Source: an uncultured Croceitalea sp. (lineage in GTDB: Bacteria; Bacteroidota; Bacteroidia; Flavobacteriales; Flavobacteriaceae). Taken from it: a stretch of 37,351 nucleotides of DNA. Positions 25,240 through 32,404 of the stretch are shown in pieces (position 1 is the first letter of the stretch; each line of letters opens with the position of its first letter). The translations under genes and the position numbers were made by a program. The DNA lies in assembly GCA_937926215.1 (NCBI GenBank), contig CALEYA010000119.1, positions 1-37,351 of the forward strand, written 5' to 3'. The notes under the pieces are model-generated. The model did no database searches. It saw only the letters and a program-made list of their open reading frames with translations, and was not told where the DNA came from.

Positions 25240-25864
25240 GTGGATTGTTATTTTCGTTAGCATTTGACTCGATTATCTTTTGTGGAAACAACCCTTGTAT
25301 CTGCTTGATTTGTTTCTTTAGTATTTCCTTTTCCGTAGGCGTCGTTTTTTCATCGTAAAATCTTTGCTCCATAGCTACATAACCTTCTCCAAAGGCGTTT
25401 AAGGATTCCCTATTTCTTAACCCGTTATAAGCGGCAACCAACTCATTCTGCACAGCAATATATGTTCCGTACGAAGTAGCCCTTGTATGCTCCAAATAAA
25501 TGATTGCCTTATGGGGGTTATCCGACGAATCCGAAGCTCTATCTCCTTTACAATAGTCACAATAATCCGCAGCACCCTTTATAATTCCGCCATTGTCCAA
25601 AAACGCAGTTGTCCTATGTTTTAAGTCGGCCAATTCCAATACCTCCCCTTCGACCAGCAATTGGTTGGCATCATTCAGCTGTACGCGAAACACGTTTCGT
25701 TCATGCACTACTATCTCAGGAATGTCCTGATCTGGTGGTAATAGGCGATTCAATCCCTCATCCGTTTCTAAAGTGGTGGTAACCAAAAAGAAGATTAGGA
25801 GCAGAAAGGCAATATCTGCCATAGAACCGGCATTTACTTCTGGAACTTGATTGTTAATAGGCAT
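25226..25864 (-). CDS. ExbD/TolR family protein, long type with YCxYC insert (second pair)
   Basis: Start at ATG 25864 (212 residues) fits the paralogue; the frame extends to 25894 but without family support. The membrane helix SMADIAFLLLIFFLVTTT carries the conserved Asp17. After LPPD the periplasmic domain has an insert not found in standard ExbD (about 140 residues), with YCDYC at 101-105 and a long helical C-terminus ending near LFPQKIIESNANENN. It is a paralogue of the long ExbD at 26665-27285 and is followed by a short ExbD in the same order. A minus-7 box lies 58 bases upstream. Confidence 0.88.
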   Translation of the reverse strand: MPINNQVPEVNAGSMADIAFLLLIFFLVTTTLETDEGLNRLLPPDQDIPEIVVHERNVFRVQLNDANQLLVEGEVLELADLKHRTTAFLDNGGIIKGAADYCDYCKGDRASDSSDNPHKAIIYLEHTRATSYGTYIAVQNELVAAYNGLRNRESLNAFGEGYVAMEQRFYDEKTTPTEKEILKKQIKQIQGLFPQKIIESNANENNNPHEKI

Positions 25865-25921
25865 GATAGCTGTTTTACATATTTTATTACGCAATCAAGA
25901 ACCTACTTTTAAACACTAAAC

Positions 25922-25929
25922 CAAAACTA
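25922..25929 (-). promoter_or_regulatory. Minus-7 box before the second ExbD pair
   Basis: On the minus strand this reads TAGTTTTG, an exact TAnnTTTG match, giving a leader of about 54 bases to ATG 25864. No minus-33 TTG is seen. Confidence 0.5.
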
Positions 25930-26017
25930 GAATGAGTGAACCGTGTATTTGAATGCGCGAAAACACCATCACCTCACATTCATGAAAGTTTTTAACGTGC
26001 TTGATAATGGGAATTTA

Positions 26018-26096
26018 AACTTGCCTGCCGTACGGCAAGTTGCCCCAAGTCTTACTTTAAATAAAAATATGGCGTAGGCAAGTTCAACTTAGTGCC
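26018..26096. repeat. Palindromic repeat cluster built on GGCAAGTT
   Basis: AACTTGCC (26018-26025) and GGCAAGTT (26034-26041) form an inverted repeat around a 10-base palindrome, GCCGTACGGC (26027-26036). A third copy, GGCAAGTT at 26077-26084, is itself followed by an inverted CAACTTAGTGCC. The layout resembles the TGCCTGCCG-type palindromic intergenic repeats of flavobacteria. The function is unknown. Confidence 0.6.
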
Positions 26097-26101
26097 ATAA
26101 A

Positions 26102-26131
26102 AAAAGCCTTGAACCGTAATTCAAGGCTTTT
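26102..26131. terminator. Terminator of the exbB-exbD operon
   Basis: A perfect 12-pair stem (26102-26113 with 26120-26131) has a six-base loop and A/T ends that give a T run in RNA from either strand. It lies 33 bases after the stop of the short ExbD at 26164 and ends the first exb operon. Confidence 0.85.
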
Positions 26132-26163
26132 AATTTTATTAAAAACTAAAGTAAGTAAACTTC

Positions 26164-26646
26164 TTAATTTAAGTTATTAAAGGCATCCCCTTCCGAGGTC
26201 GTATAATTTACCTTCAAGGCGTTTACTTTTCTCAATTCAAGTTTGATATCGGATATGAGGCCCATGTTGGCATCACTATCTACCTTTAAAGCCGTAGTCA
26301 ATACGTTTTGCAACTCTTGTGGCTTTTTGGCCCTTTCCTCAAGAATGTAGGAACCAACATCACCAACATTTGCAAACTTATCGTTCAACTGAATCCTTGT
26401 TTCCGTACCATATACATTCTGGTATTCCCTAGTAGGCTTCCCAGCAAAAATGTAGATAATCCTATCCTTTTTCTCCAATTTCTTGGTCTGATTTGCCGTA
26501 GGCAAATTGTTCTCTACCATGATAGAACTGTCCTTCATGGTTGTTACCGTCATAAAGAAGAACAACAACATGAACACAATATCCGGTAACGATGCTGTAG
26601 ATACCGCCGGTAAATCACCATCTTTTTTCTTAGCAAACTTAGCCAT
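26164..26646 (-). CDS. exbD: ExbD/TolR family protein, short type (first pair)
   Basis: The 160-residue product has a basic N-terminus (MAKFAKKKDG), then LPAVSTASLPDIVFMLLFFFMTVTT with the conserved Asp22 in the membrane helix, and a periplasmic domain with IQLNDKFANVGDVGSYILEE and ALKVDSDANMGLISDIKLELRK. ExbD together with ExbB forms the proton-driven motor that energises TonB-dependent outer-membrane transport. It starts 18 bases after the long ExbD. It is the last gene before the terminator. Confidence 0.9.
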   Translation of the reverse strand: MAKFAKKKDGDLPAVSTASLPDIVFMLLFFFMTVTTMKDSSIMVENNLPTANQTKKLEKKDRIIYIFAGKPTREYQNVYGTETRIQLNDKFANVGDVGSYILEERAKKPQELQNVLTTALKVDSDANMGLISDIKLELRKVNALKVNYTTSEGDAFNNLN

Positions 26647-26664
26647 CTAAATCAATTTTATTGG

Positions 26665-27285
26665 TTAGTTAGAGGTTTCTGCCTCAGATAATTTCTGTGG
26701 GAACAACTCTTGGATACGTCTTACTTTATCCTTTAATTCATCCCTAGTATCTTTTGGCGTCTCCGGGTTTAAATACTCCGCTTCCATTTTAACAAAGTCG
26801 ATGTTGTACAAACGCTGTGACTCTCTATTCCTTAAGTCATTATATGCACCAACCAATTCGTTCTGAACGGTGATATAGGTGGAATACTTAGTTTCCCTAT
26901 CATTCTTCAATGATATAATTGCTTTAGAAGGATTATCCGACGAAGTAATATCCCGCTTACCTTCACAGTAATTACAATATTCAGGACTACCCTGTGCCGC
27001 GCCACCATTATCCAAAAAGGCAACTGCCGCCTCCCTTAAATTTTTGATGTCCATAATCTTCTCTTCCACCAAAAGCTGACCGTTCTTATTGATATTTACG
27101 GTAAAGATATTCTTCTCCTTAATTACCGGAGGCTCTTCCGTGGGTGGTTCTATGGGAGGAAGCATCCTATCCAGTCCAGAATCCGTATCTATGGTAGTAG
27201 TTACCAAGAAAAAGATAAGTAACAGGAAAGCAATGTCCGCCATGGAACCAGCGTTAACCTCTGGTGCTCCTTTTCTTCTAGGCAT
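26665..27285 (-). CDS. exbD: ExbD/TolR family protein, long type with YCxYC insert (first pair)
   Basis: The 206-residue product has the membrane helix SMADIAFLLLIFFLVTTT with Asp17, followed by a Pro-rich linker (LPPIEPPTEEPPVI) that could span peptidoglycan. The periplasmic domain holds YCNYC at 103-107, an ITSSDNPSKAIISL strand, a YSTYITVQNELVGAYNDLRNRES helix, and a long helical tail ending EFPQ-like ELFPQKLSEAE. The Cys pair is shared with the long ExbD of the second pair, and could form a disulfide. It starts 11 bases after the 4-TM protein. Confidence 0.9.
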   Translation of the reverse strand: MPRRKGAPEVNAGSMADIAFLLLIFFLVTTTIDTDSGLDRMLPPIEPPTEEPPVIKEKNIFTVNINKNGQLLVEEKIMDIKNLREAAVAFLDNGGAAQGSPEYCNYCEGKRDITSSDNPSKAIISLKNDRETKYSTYITVQNELVGAYNDLRNRESQRLYNIDFVKMEAEYLNPETPKDTRDELKDKVRRIQELFPQKLSEAETSN

Positions 27286-27296
27286 AATTTAAGTTT

Positions 27297-27743
27297 TTAT
27301 TTTCCTAATATTCTTTTAAATCCTGGTACGATCATTAGGACCACCGCTACTGCGGTCATCATAAAGAAAACGTTCAATAGCATACCAATGGTCTTTACAG
27401 TACTTGCGGTAGGTTGGATTTCCTTTCCATCAAATGTATTTACCACAGCATCTGCTTCTTCCCCACTGGAAAGTGCATAACCTACAATAAACAGTATGAC
27501 AAGACCGCCAATGGCGAATAACGCTTTTTTAAGTCCTCCTGGACTAGTAAGCATTTTTTTAAGTCCGAAAAACAATGCCAACGCACTTGCTGCAATCAAT
27601 AGAAGCCATGTCAACAAAAACATAAAATCAATTGATCCGCTATCAATTGCTGCAGGATCATCACCGGATGGCATAAAGAAGAAACTCAATGCCGCAGCAA
27701 TCACTCCAATAACAATTAATACAATCTTTAATATTTTTTGCAT
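27297..27743 (-). CDS. Small four-helix membrane protein in the exb operon
   Basis: The 148-residue product has four predicted membrane helices (about 5-23, 38-60, 73-91 and 117-140) and a Gly/Lys-rich cytoplasmic loop (LKKMLTSPGGLKKAL). No catalytic motif is seen. It lies 26 bases after exbB and 11 bases before the long ExbD, so it is a core operon member. It may be an accessory subunit of the ExbBD complex; I know no defined function. Confidence 0.75.
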   Translation of the reverse strand: MQKILKIVLIVIGVIAAALSFFFMPSGDDPAAIDSGSIDFMFLLTWLLLIAASALALFFGLKKMLTSPGGLKKALFAIGGLVILFIVGYALSSGEEADAVVNTFDGKEIQPTASTVKTIGMLLNVFFMMTAVAVVLMIVPGFKRILGK

Positions 27744-27769
27744 GATTCGATAGTTTTAAATGTTATCAA

Positions 27770-28498
27770 TTACTTTTTATGGGCAGCCAACATATCAATC
27801 AAAGAGATTGAAGAGTCTTCCATATCATTTACAATACTATCAATCTTAGCAATAATGTAGTTGTAGAAAATTTGAAGGATAATCGCAGTAATCAAACCAA
27901 AAACCGTAGTCAAAAGTGCTACTTGGATATCACCTGCAATAAGAGATGCACTCAAGTTACCAACTGCTGCAATCTTCTGGAATGCCTGAATCATACCAAT
28001 TACCGTTCCCATGAACCCAAGCATGGGTGCAATAGCGATAAACAAAGACAACCAAGAAACATTCTTCTCTAATTGTCCCATCTGGACACCCCCATAAGAA
28101 ACCACAGCTTTTTCAGCAGATTCCAAACCTTCACCTACACGGTCAAGACCTTGGTAAAAGATAGAGGCAACAGGGCCTTTTGTATTTCTGCACACTTCTT
28201 TAGCAGCTTCTACGCCACCGGATGCTAGCGCATCTTCTACTTGTTGCTTCAATTTAGCGGAATTGGTACTTGCCATATTAAGGTAAATAATACGCTCAAT
28301 AGCAACGGCCAATCCTAAAATTAAACATAACAATACGATACCCATAAATGCTGGACCACCTTGTATGAACTGTTCTTTTAATACTTGAGTAAACCCTTTG
28401 CTTTCTTCCGCCCCGTCCTGTAACATAGCGGCAGATGCTGTAGTAGTACCTAAGATAAACATTCCGGCAGTAGCCAGAGTAAAGGATATTTTTTTCAT
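27770..28498 (-). CDS. exbB: ExbB/TolQ/MotA family proton channel protein
   Basis: I place the start at ATG 28498 (242 residues); the apparent TTG at 28507 adds three residues and lies in the promoter box. The N-terminal MKKISFTLATAGMFILGTTTASA is a signal-like segment. Three membrane helices follow: about 43-65, and then the pair in LSLFIAIAPMLGFMGTVIGMIQAF and VALLTTVFGLITAIILQIFYNY, with the Thr of LLTTVFGL at the place of the ion-pathway Thr of ExbB/TolQ. It drives TonB with ExbD. It heads the operon exbB, 4-TM protein, long ExbD, short ExbD. Confidence 0.93.
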   Translation of the reverse strand: MKKISFTLATAGMFILGTTTASAAMLQDGAEESKGFTQVLKEQFIQGGPAFMGIVLLCLILGLAVAIERIIYLNMASTNSAKLKQQVEDALASGGVEAAKEVCRNTKGPVASIFYQGLDRVGEGLESAEKAVVSYGGVQMGQLEKNVSWLSLFIAIAPMLGFMGTVIGMIQAFQKIAAVGNLSASLIAGDIQVALLTTVFGLITAIILQIFYNYIIAKIDSIVNDMEDSSISLIDMLAAHKK

Positions 28499-28504
28499 CG
28501 TGTT

Positions 28505-28512
28505 CAAACTTA
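28505..28512 (-). promoter_or_regulatory. Minus-7 box at the exbB start
   Basis: On the minus strand TAAGTTTG exactly matches TAnnTTTG. Its last base is only 6 bases before ATG 28498, so a transcript from it would be leaderless or nearly so. It could be chance. Confidence 0.4.
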
Positions 28513-28577
28513 AAATTAGTTAGTTAATAATGTTAAAGATATAAAAATTTCGCAATTAATGAATTAATGAAAAGAAG

Positions 28578-28665
28578 CAGAGAGGAAGGGATTCGAACCC
28601 TCGATACACTTTTGGTGTATACACACTTTCCAGGCGTGCGCCTTCGACCACTCGGCCACCTCTCT
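28578..28665 (-). tRNA. tRNA-Ser (anticodon GGA)
   Basis: Read on the minus strand, a seven-pair acceptor stem AGAGAGG/CCTCTCT closes the cloverleaf with discriminator G at 28578; CCA is not encoded. The D arm GGCCGAGTGG, the anticodon loop CTGGAAA (GGA at 28629-28631), a long variable arm (about 18 bases, around GTATACACC) and the TPsiC arm GGGTTCGAATCCC are all present. The long variable arm and the 88-base length fit class II tRNA-Ser, reading UCC and UCU. Confidence 0.95.
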
Positions 28666-28726
28666 AATTTTCATAGTTAGGTCGCCCAATTAACAAAAAA
28701 ATAATTAGTTAAAGAAATTATGGGAG

Positions 28727-29770
28727 TTAATTTTCCTGCATTTCTCCCCGTAGGGCCGTCTCAAATACGGTCTTGAACAAAGCATCCGTTATTCCCGCGC
28801 CAACTAAGTACATGGCCTTGGCCAAGGCTGCTTCCGTAGTAATATCTTTACCATCAATAAGTTGTATTTGCGAAAGCTTTTTACTCGTCTCATAATGCCC
28901 CATAATAACACTGCCTCCAGCGCACTGTGTAACATTAATTATATGTAGCCCATTTTTTATGGCATTCCCTAAAGCAGTAATGAACCAATCTGCGGTTGGT
29001 GCGTTACCCGCCCCATAGGTTTCCAAAACCAAAACCTTTAGATTGGGAGTTCCCAATACCGCATCCAACAGATTTTTTGTAATCCCGGGAAATAGTTTGA
29101 GTACCCCCACATTGGCATCCATTTGGGTATGGACTTCCAATTTCTTTCCATTTTTTTTTGCTTTAAGCAAATAGGGGTGTTGGATCTTTAAATTGACCCC
29201 AGATTCCACCAGAGGTGGGTAATTGGGGGAACTAAAGGCTTCAAAATGTTCCGCGTTGATCTTAGTGGTTCTGTTACCCCGATATAATTTATACTCAAAA
29301 TAAAGACAGACCTCCTGTATGACAGGCTTCCCCATCTTTTGTAGTGCTGCAATCTGTATGGAGGTAATTAAATTTTCTTTGGCATCGGTCCTTAGATCCC
29401 CAATAGGGAGCTGGGAGCCGGTAAAAATTACGGGCTTTGATAAATGCTCCAGCATAAAACTCAATGCCGCCGCGGAATAACTCATGGTATCACTGCCGTG
29501 AAGAACCACAAATCCATCAAAATCCGAATAGTTCTCCTTGATTAGCAATGCCATCTCCACCCAATATTCCGGATTCATGTTCGAAGAGTCTATAGGGGTC
29601 TTAAACGTTCTACTTGAAATACGACAGGTAAGTTGCTCCAGCTCCGGTATGTTGTTCAACAACTCTTGAAAATTGTAGGCTTTGAGTGCATTGGACTGGT
29701 AGTCCTTTACCATACCTATGGTCCCACCGGTATAAATCAATAAAATTTTAGGTGTATATCCCATAATCAT
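28727..29770 (-). CDS. ansA: L-asparaginase, type I (cytoplasmic)
   Basis: The 347-residue product has both asparaginase threonine motifs: IYTGGTIGM with Thr14 and HGSDTMSYSA with Thr95, followed by FTGSQLPIGDLRTDA. No signal peptide is present, and the length fits the cytoplasmic type I enzyme. It hydrolyses L-asparagine to aspartate and ammonia. ATG 29770 lies 3 bases after the tatD stop; an ATG at 29764 is an alternative start two codons later. It is therefore in one operon with tatD. Confidence 0.93.
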   Translation of the reverse strand: MIMGYTPKILLIYTGGTIGMVKDYQSNALKAYNFQELLNNIPELEQLTCRISSRTFKTPIDSSNMNPEYWVEMALLIKENYSDFDGFVVLHGSDTMSYSAAALSFMLEHLSKPVIFTGSQLPIGDLRTDAKENLITSIQIAALQKMGKPVIQEVCLYFEYKLYRGNRTTKINAEHFEAFSSPNYPPLVESGVNLKIQHPYLLKAKKNGKKLEVHTQMDANVGVLKLFPGITKNLLDAVLGTPNLKVLVLETYGAGNAPTADWFITALGNAIKNGLHIINVTQCAGGSVIMGHYETSKKLSQIQLIDGKDITTEAALAKAMYLVGAGITDALFKTVFETALRGEMQEN

Positions 29771-29773
29771 ATG

Positions 29774-30541
29774 TTAAATGCCAAAAACGACTTTTGAATT
29801 CTGGGTAGTTGTATGGGCAATGGTTTTTTGGTCCAAACCGTATAAGGTTGCCAGTCTTTCCAACACCTTAATAATATAGGCACTCTCATTACGCTTACCG
29901 CGATAGGGTGCCGGAGCCAAATATGGGGCATCCGTCTCCAAAACGACATGCTCCAAATCAATTTCGTGCAAAAACTGGTCTATCTTTCCATTCTTAAAGG
30001 TAGCGACACCGCCAATACCCAATTTCATACCATACTGAATGGCTTTTTGTGCCTGGGCCTTATCCCCAGTAAAACAATGGAAAATTCCCCGAAGCCGCGG
30101 TCCTTTTTCTTGTTCCAAAACTTCAAAAACCTCATCGAATGCCTCCCGACAATGAATGACTATGGGAAGGCCATGTTCTTTGGCCAATTGAATCTGCACA
30201 AGAAAGGCATCCTGCTGCTGCTTTAAAAAGGTTTTGTCCCAATATAAATCGATCCCTATTTCCCCAATAGCATAAAATTTTGACTTGGCCAGCTGTTCTT
30301 TTACATGGGACAATTCTTCCAGATAATTTTCTTTCACATGGGTTGGATGCAGTCCCATCATCAAAAACACATTGTCCGGGTATTTGCTTTGCAAGCTATA
30401 CATTGCTTCGGTATAGGTAGAATCTATAGCCGGCACAAAAAAGCGTTCCACGCCTACTTCTAAAGCCCTTTGCATCATAGCATCTTGGTCGTCGTCAAAA
30501 GCTTCGCTATATAAATGGGTATGGGTATCCGTTACTATCAT
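29774..30541 (-). CDS. tatD: TatD-family metal-dependent deoxyribonuclease
   Basis: The 255-residue TIM-barrel hydrolase has the full metal site of the family: His7 and His9 in DTHTHL, Glu94 in GEIGID, His130 in IVIHCRE, His155 in GIFHCFTG and Asp204 in LETDAPYL. TatD proteins are Mg-dependent 3'-5' exonucleases or deoxyribonucleases, despite the name. ATG 30541 is only 5 bases after a minus-7 box. ansA follows with 3 bases between. Confidence 0.93.
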   Translation of the reverse strand: MIVTDTHTHLYSEAFDDDQDAMMQRALEVGVERFFVPAIDSTYTEAMYSLQSKYPDNVFLMMGLHPTHVKENYLEELSHVKEQLAKSKFYAIGEIGIDLYWDKTFLKQQQDAFLVQIQLAKEHGLPIVIHCREAFDEVFEVLEQEKGPRLRGIFHCFTGDKAQAQKAIQYGMKLGIGGVATFKNGKIDQFLHEIDLEHVVLETDAPYLAPAPYRGKRNESAYIIKVLERLATLYGLDQKTIAHTTTQNSKVVFGI

Positions 30542-30545
30542 GCTG

Positions 30546-30553
30546 CAAAAATA
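30546..30553 (-). promoter_or_regulatory. Minus-7 box at the tatD start
   Basis: On the minus strand TATTTTTG matches TAnnTTTG exactly, 4 bases before ATG 30541. Initiation four or five bases downstream would fall on or next to the start codon, so the mRNA would be leaderless or nearly so. Confidence 0.5.
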
Positions 30554-30570
30554 GGTTTATCTTTACGAAC

Positions 30571-30582
30571 CCCCATATGGGG
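30571..30582. promoter_or_regulatory. Palindrome CCCCATATGGGG between divergent genes
   Basis: A perfect 12-base palindrome lies between the divergent tatD and retropepsin genes, upstream of the tatD minus-7 box. It could be an operator; nothing identifies a regulator. Confidence 0.3.
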
Positions 30583-30645
30583 TCTTTATGAAAATTGGGG
30601 ATGTTGAAGGTGCTTACCCCCTGCTGATTTATTAAACTATTGTAA

Positions 30646-31125
30646 ATGAAGTCGCTCAAAAAAATCTTGTCAAAACGGGGATATACCAAAATACCTTTGG
30701 TCCTTTCGCAGACCAACCATTTCGAAATCATGGCCAAAATAAACGGGGTTTCAGGCCGATTTATACTAGATACCGGAGCTTCCAACACTTGCATAGGAAT
30801 GGACAAAATAAGTTACTTTAACCTATTGTCCGAAGCATCTGAAACCAAGGCAGCCGGAGCCGGAGCTTCCGAAATGGAAACCTTGGTCTCCAAACATAAC
30901 AGTATTGCGTTGGGCGAATGGTTTCGTAAAAAACAGAACATCGTGCTTTTTGACCTTGTCCATGTAAACGAAGCATTGACCAACCACAAGGTGCTCCCGG
31001 TTGATGGTATTATTGGCGCGGATATCCTTAAGAAAGGAAAAGCTATTATTGACTACGACAAAAAGCTGCTTTATTTAAAGCTAAAGCAAGGTGCTTCAGA
31101 GAAAAAAAATAACCTGTCCAAATAA
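30646..31125 (+). CDS. Retropepsin-like aspartic protease domain protein
   Basis: The 159-residue protein is one retropepsin-like domain. It has the catalytic Asp42 in FILDTGASNTCI, the flap-like segment with Gly/Ala (AAGAGASEME) and the second hydrophobic-Gly motif VDGIIGADILKK. Such single-domain proteins must dimerise for activity. No signal peptide or membrane helix is seen, so a cytoplasmic location is likely. Substrates of bacterial retropepsin-like proteins are mostly unknown. It stands alone on the plus strand between two minus-strand operons and ends in a shared terminator. Confidence 0.85.
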   Translation: MKSLKKILSKRGYTKIPLVLSQTNHFEIMAKINGVSGRFILDTGASNTCIGMDKISYFNLLSEASETKAAGAGASEMETLVSKHNSIALGEWFRKKQNIVLFDLVHVNEALTNHKVLPVDGIIGADILKKGKAIIDYDKKLLYLKLKQGASEKKNNLSK

Positions 31126-31143
31126 AATCCGAACAGGTTATTT
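31107..31143. terminator. Bidirectional terminator between retropepsin gene and odhB
   Basis: AAATAACCTGT (31107-31117) pairs with ACAGGTTATTT (31133-31143), 11 pairs, loop 15 bases. The minus strand continues into a run of T, a strong end for odhA-odhB, which stops at 31163. The plus-strand tail is CAATTTA and weaker. The left arm overlaps the 3' end of the retropepsin gene. Confidence 0.85.
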
Positions 31144-31162
31144 CAATTTATGGTATTGTTTT

Positions 31163-32377
31163 TTACAATTCCAGTGCTTTCTCAACAGCGCCGCCCATAA
31201 GTAATTCTTCAGGACTTTCCAGTGCCTCCTTAACGGCAACCAAGAAGCCTACCGATTCTTTACCATCAATAATTCTATGATCATAGGAAAGTGCTACGTA
31301 CATGATAGGTGCAATGGCAACGGCCCCATTCTTTACTATTGGACGTTCCACAATGTTATGCATTCCTAGGATGGCACTTTGAGGAGGATTGATTATCGGC
31401 GTGGAGAGCATGGAACCAAACACACCTCCATTGGTAATGGTAAAGGTTCCCCCAGTCATTTCATCGACGGTAATCTCCCCTTCCCTAGCCCGTATGGCCA
31501 ATCGTTTTACTTCCGCTTCCACACCCCTAAAGGTCAGGTTTTCCGCGTTGCGGATTACGGGTACCATAAGCCCCTTAGGGCCGGAAACCGCGATACTAAT
31601 GTCACAGAAATCATAGGTGATCATTTCCTTACCGTCAATCATGGAATTTACCGCTGGATACAGTTCCAAGGCACGTACGACCGCTTTGGTAAAGAAGGAC
31701 ATAAACCCTAGACTTACCCCATGTTTTCCTTTAAAGGTTTCCTTATATTTTTTGCGAAGCTCAAAAATAGGCGACATGTCCACTTCATTAAAAGTGGTCA
31801 ACATGGCGGTTTCATTTTTTGCGGATACCAAACGTTCGGCCACCTTTCTGCGCAACATGGATAGCTTAGAGCGCGATTCACCCCTACTTCCGCCCGTTGG
31901 TGTTCCCATGGACGGCACGGCTTTTACCGCATCTTCCTTGGTGATTCTACCATCACGTCCCGTTCCGGAAACGGAAGCTGCTTGAATGCCTTTCTCATCC
32001 AAAATCTTTTTGGCCGCTGGCGATGGGGTACCGGATGCGTAGGTTTCTTTTTTACTATCGGGTTTGGGTGCTTCTTCTTTCTTTGGAGCCTCCTTTACTT
32101 CTTCTTTTGCAGCTGGCGCCGCATCACCTTCCGGTTTTGCAGCACTGGTATCGATCAAACAAACCACTTCCCCAACGGCTATCGCATCACCTTCCTCTGC
32201 CTTAAGGGTAATAATACCACTTTGCTCGGCCGGTAATTCCAAGGTTGCCTTATCCGAATCCACTTCTGCAATGGCTTGGTCTTTTTCAACATAATCGCCG
32301 TCTTGCACTAGCCATTCCGCTATTTCTACCTCTGTAATGGACTCTCCCGGTGATGGGACTTTCATTTCTAGAATCAT
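31163..32377 (-). CDS. odhB: 2-oxoglutarate dehydrogenase E2, dihydrolipoyl succinyltransferase
   Basis: The 404-residue product has, in order, one lipoyl domain (1-75) with Lys43 in [12 protein letters not shown], a Pro/Ala/Lys linker, a peripheral subunit-binding domain (about 112-153, [13 protein letters not shown] ... [11 protein letters not shown]), and the catalytic acyltransferase domain with [12 protein letters not shown] and the active-site His367/Asp371 in SYDHRIIDG. The E2 core takes succinyl groups to CoA. It lies 27 bases after odhA on the same strand, so the two form an operon. E3 (lpd) is not in the window. Confidence 0.95.
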   Translation of the reverse strand: MILEMKVPSPGESITEVEIAEWLVQDGDYVEKDQAIAEVDSDKATLELPAEQSGIITLKAEEGDAIAVGEVVCLIDTSAAKPEGDAAPAAKEEVKEAPKKEEAPKPDSKKETYASGTPSPAAKKILDEKGIQAASVSGTGRDGRITKEDAVKAVPSMGTPTGGSRGESRSKLSMLRRKVAERLVSAKNETAMLTTFNEVDMSPIFELRKKYKETFKGKHGVSLGFMSFFTKAVVRALELYPAVNSMIDGKEMITYDFCDISIAVSGPKGLMVPVIRNAENLTFRGVEAEVKRLAIRAREGEITVDEMTGGTFTITNGGVFGSMLSTPIINPPQSAILGMHNIVERPIVKNGAVAIAPIMYVALSYDHRIIDGKESVGFLVAVKEALESPEELLMGGAVEKALEL

Positions 32378-32404
32378 CGTATCTAAACTTTAGTATCGCT
32401 TTTT

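Larger units (their letters stand above)
25865..26163. other. Intergenic region between the two ExbD pairs
   Basis: These 299 bases hold no gene. From left to right on the plus strand they hold a minus-strand minus-7 box (25922-25929), a palindromic repeat cluster (26018-26096) and a terminator (26102-26131). Together they split the ExbD genes into two transcription units. Confidence 0.7.
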
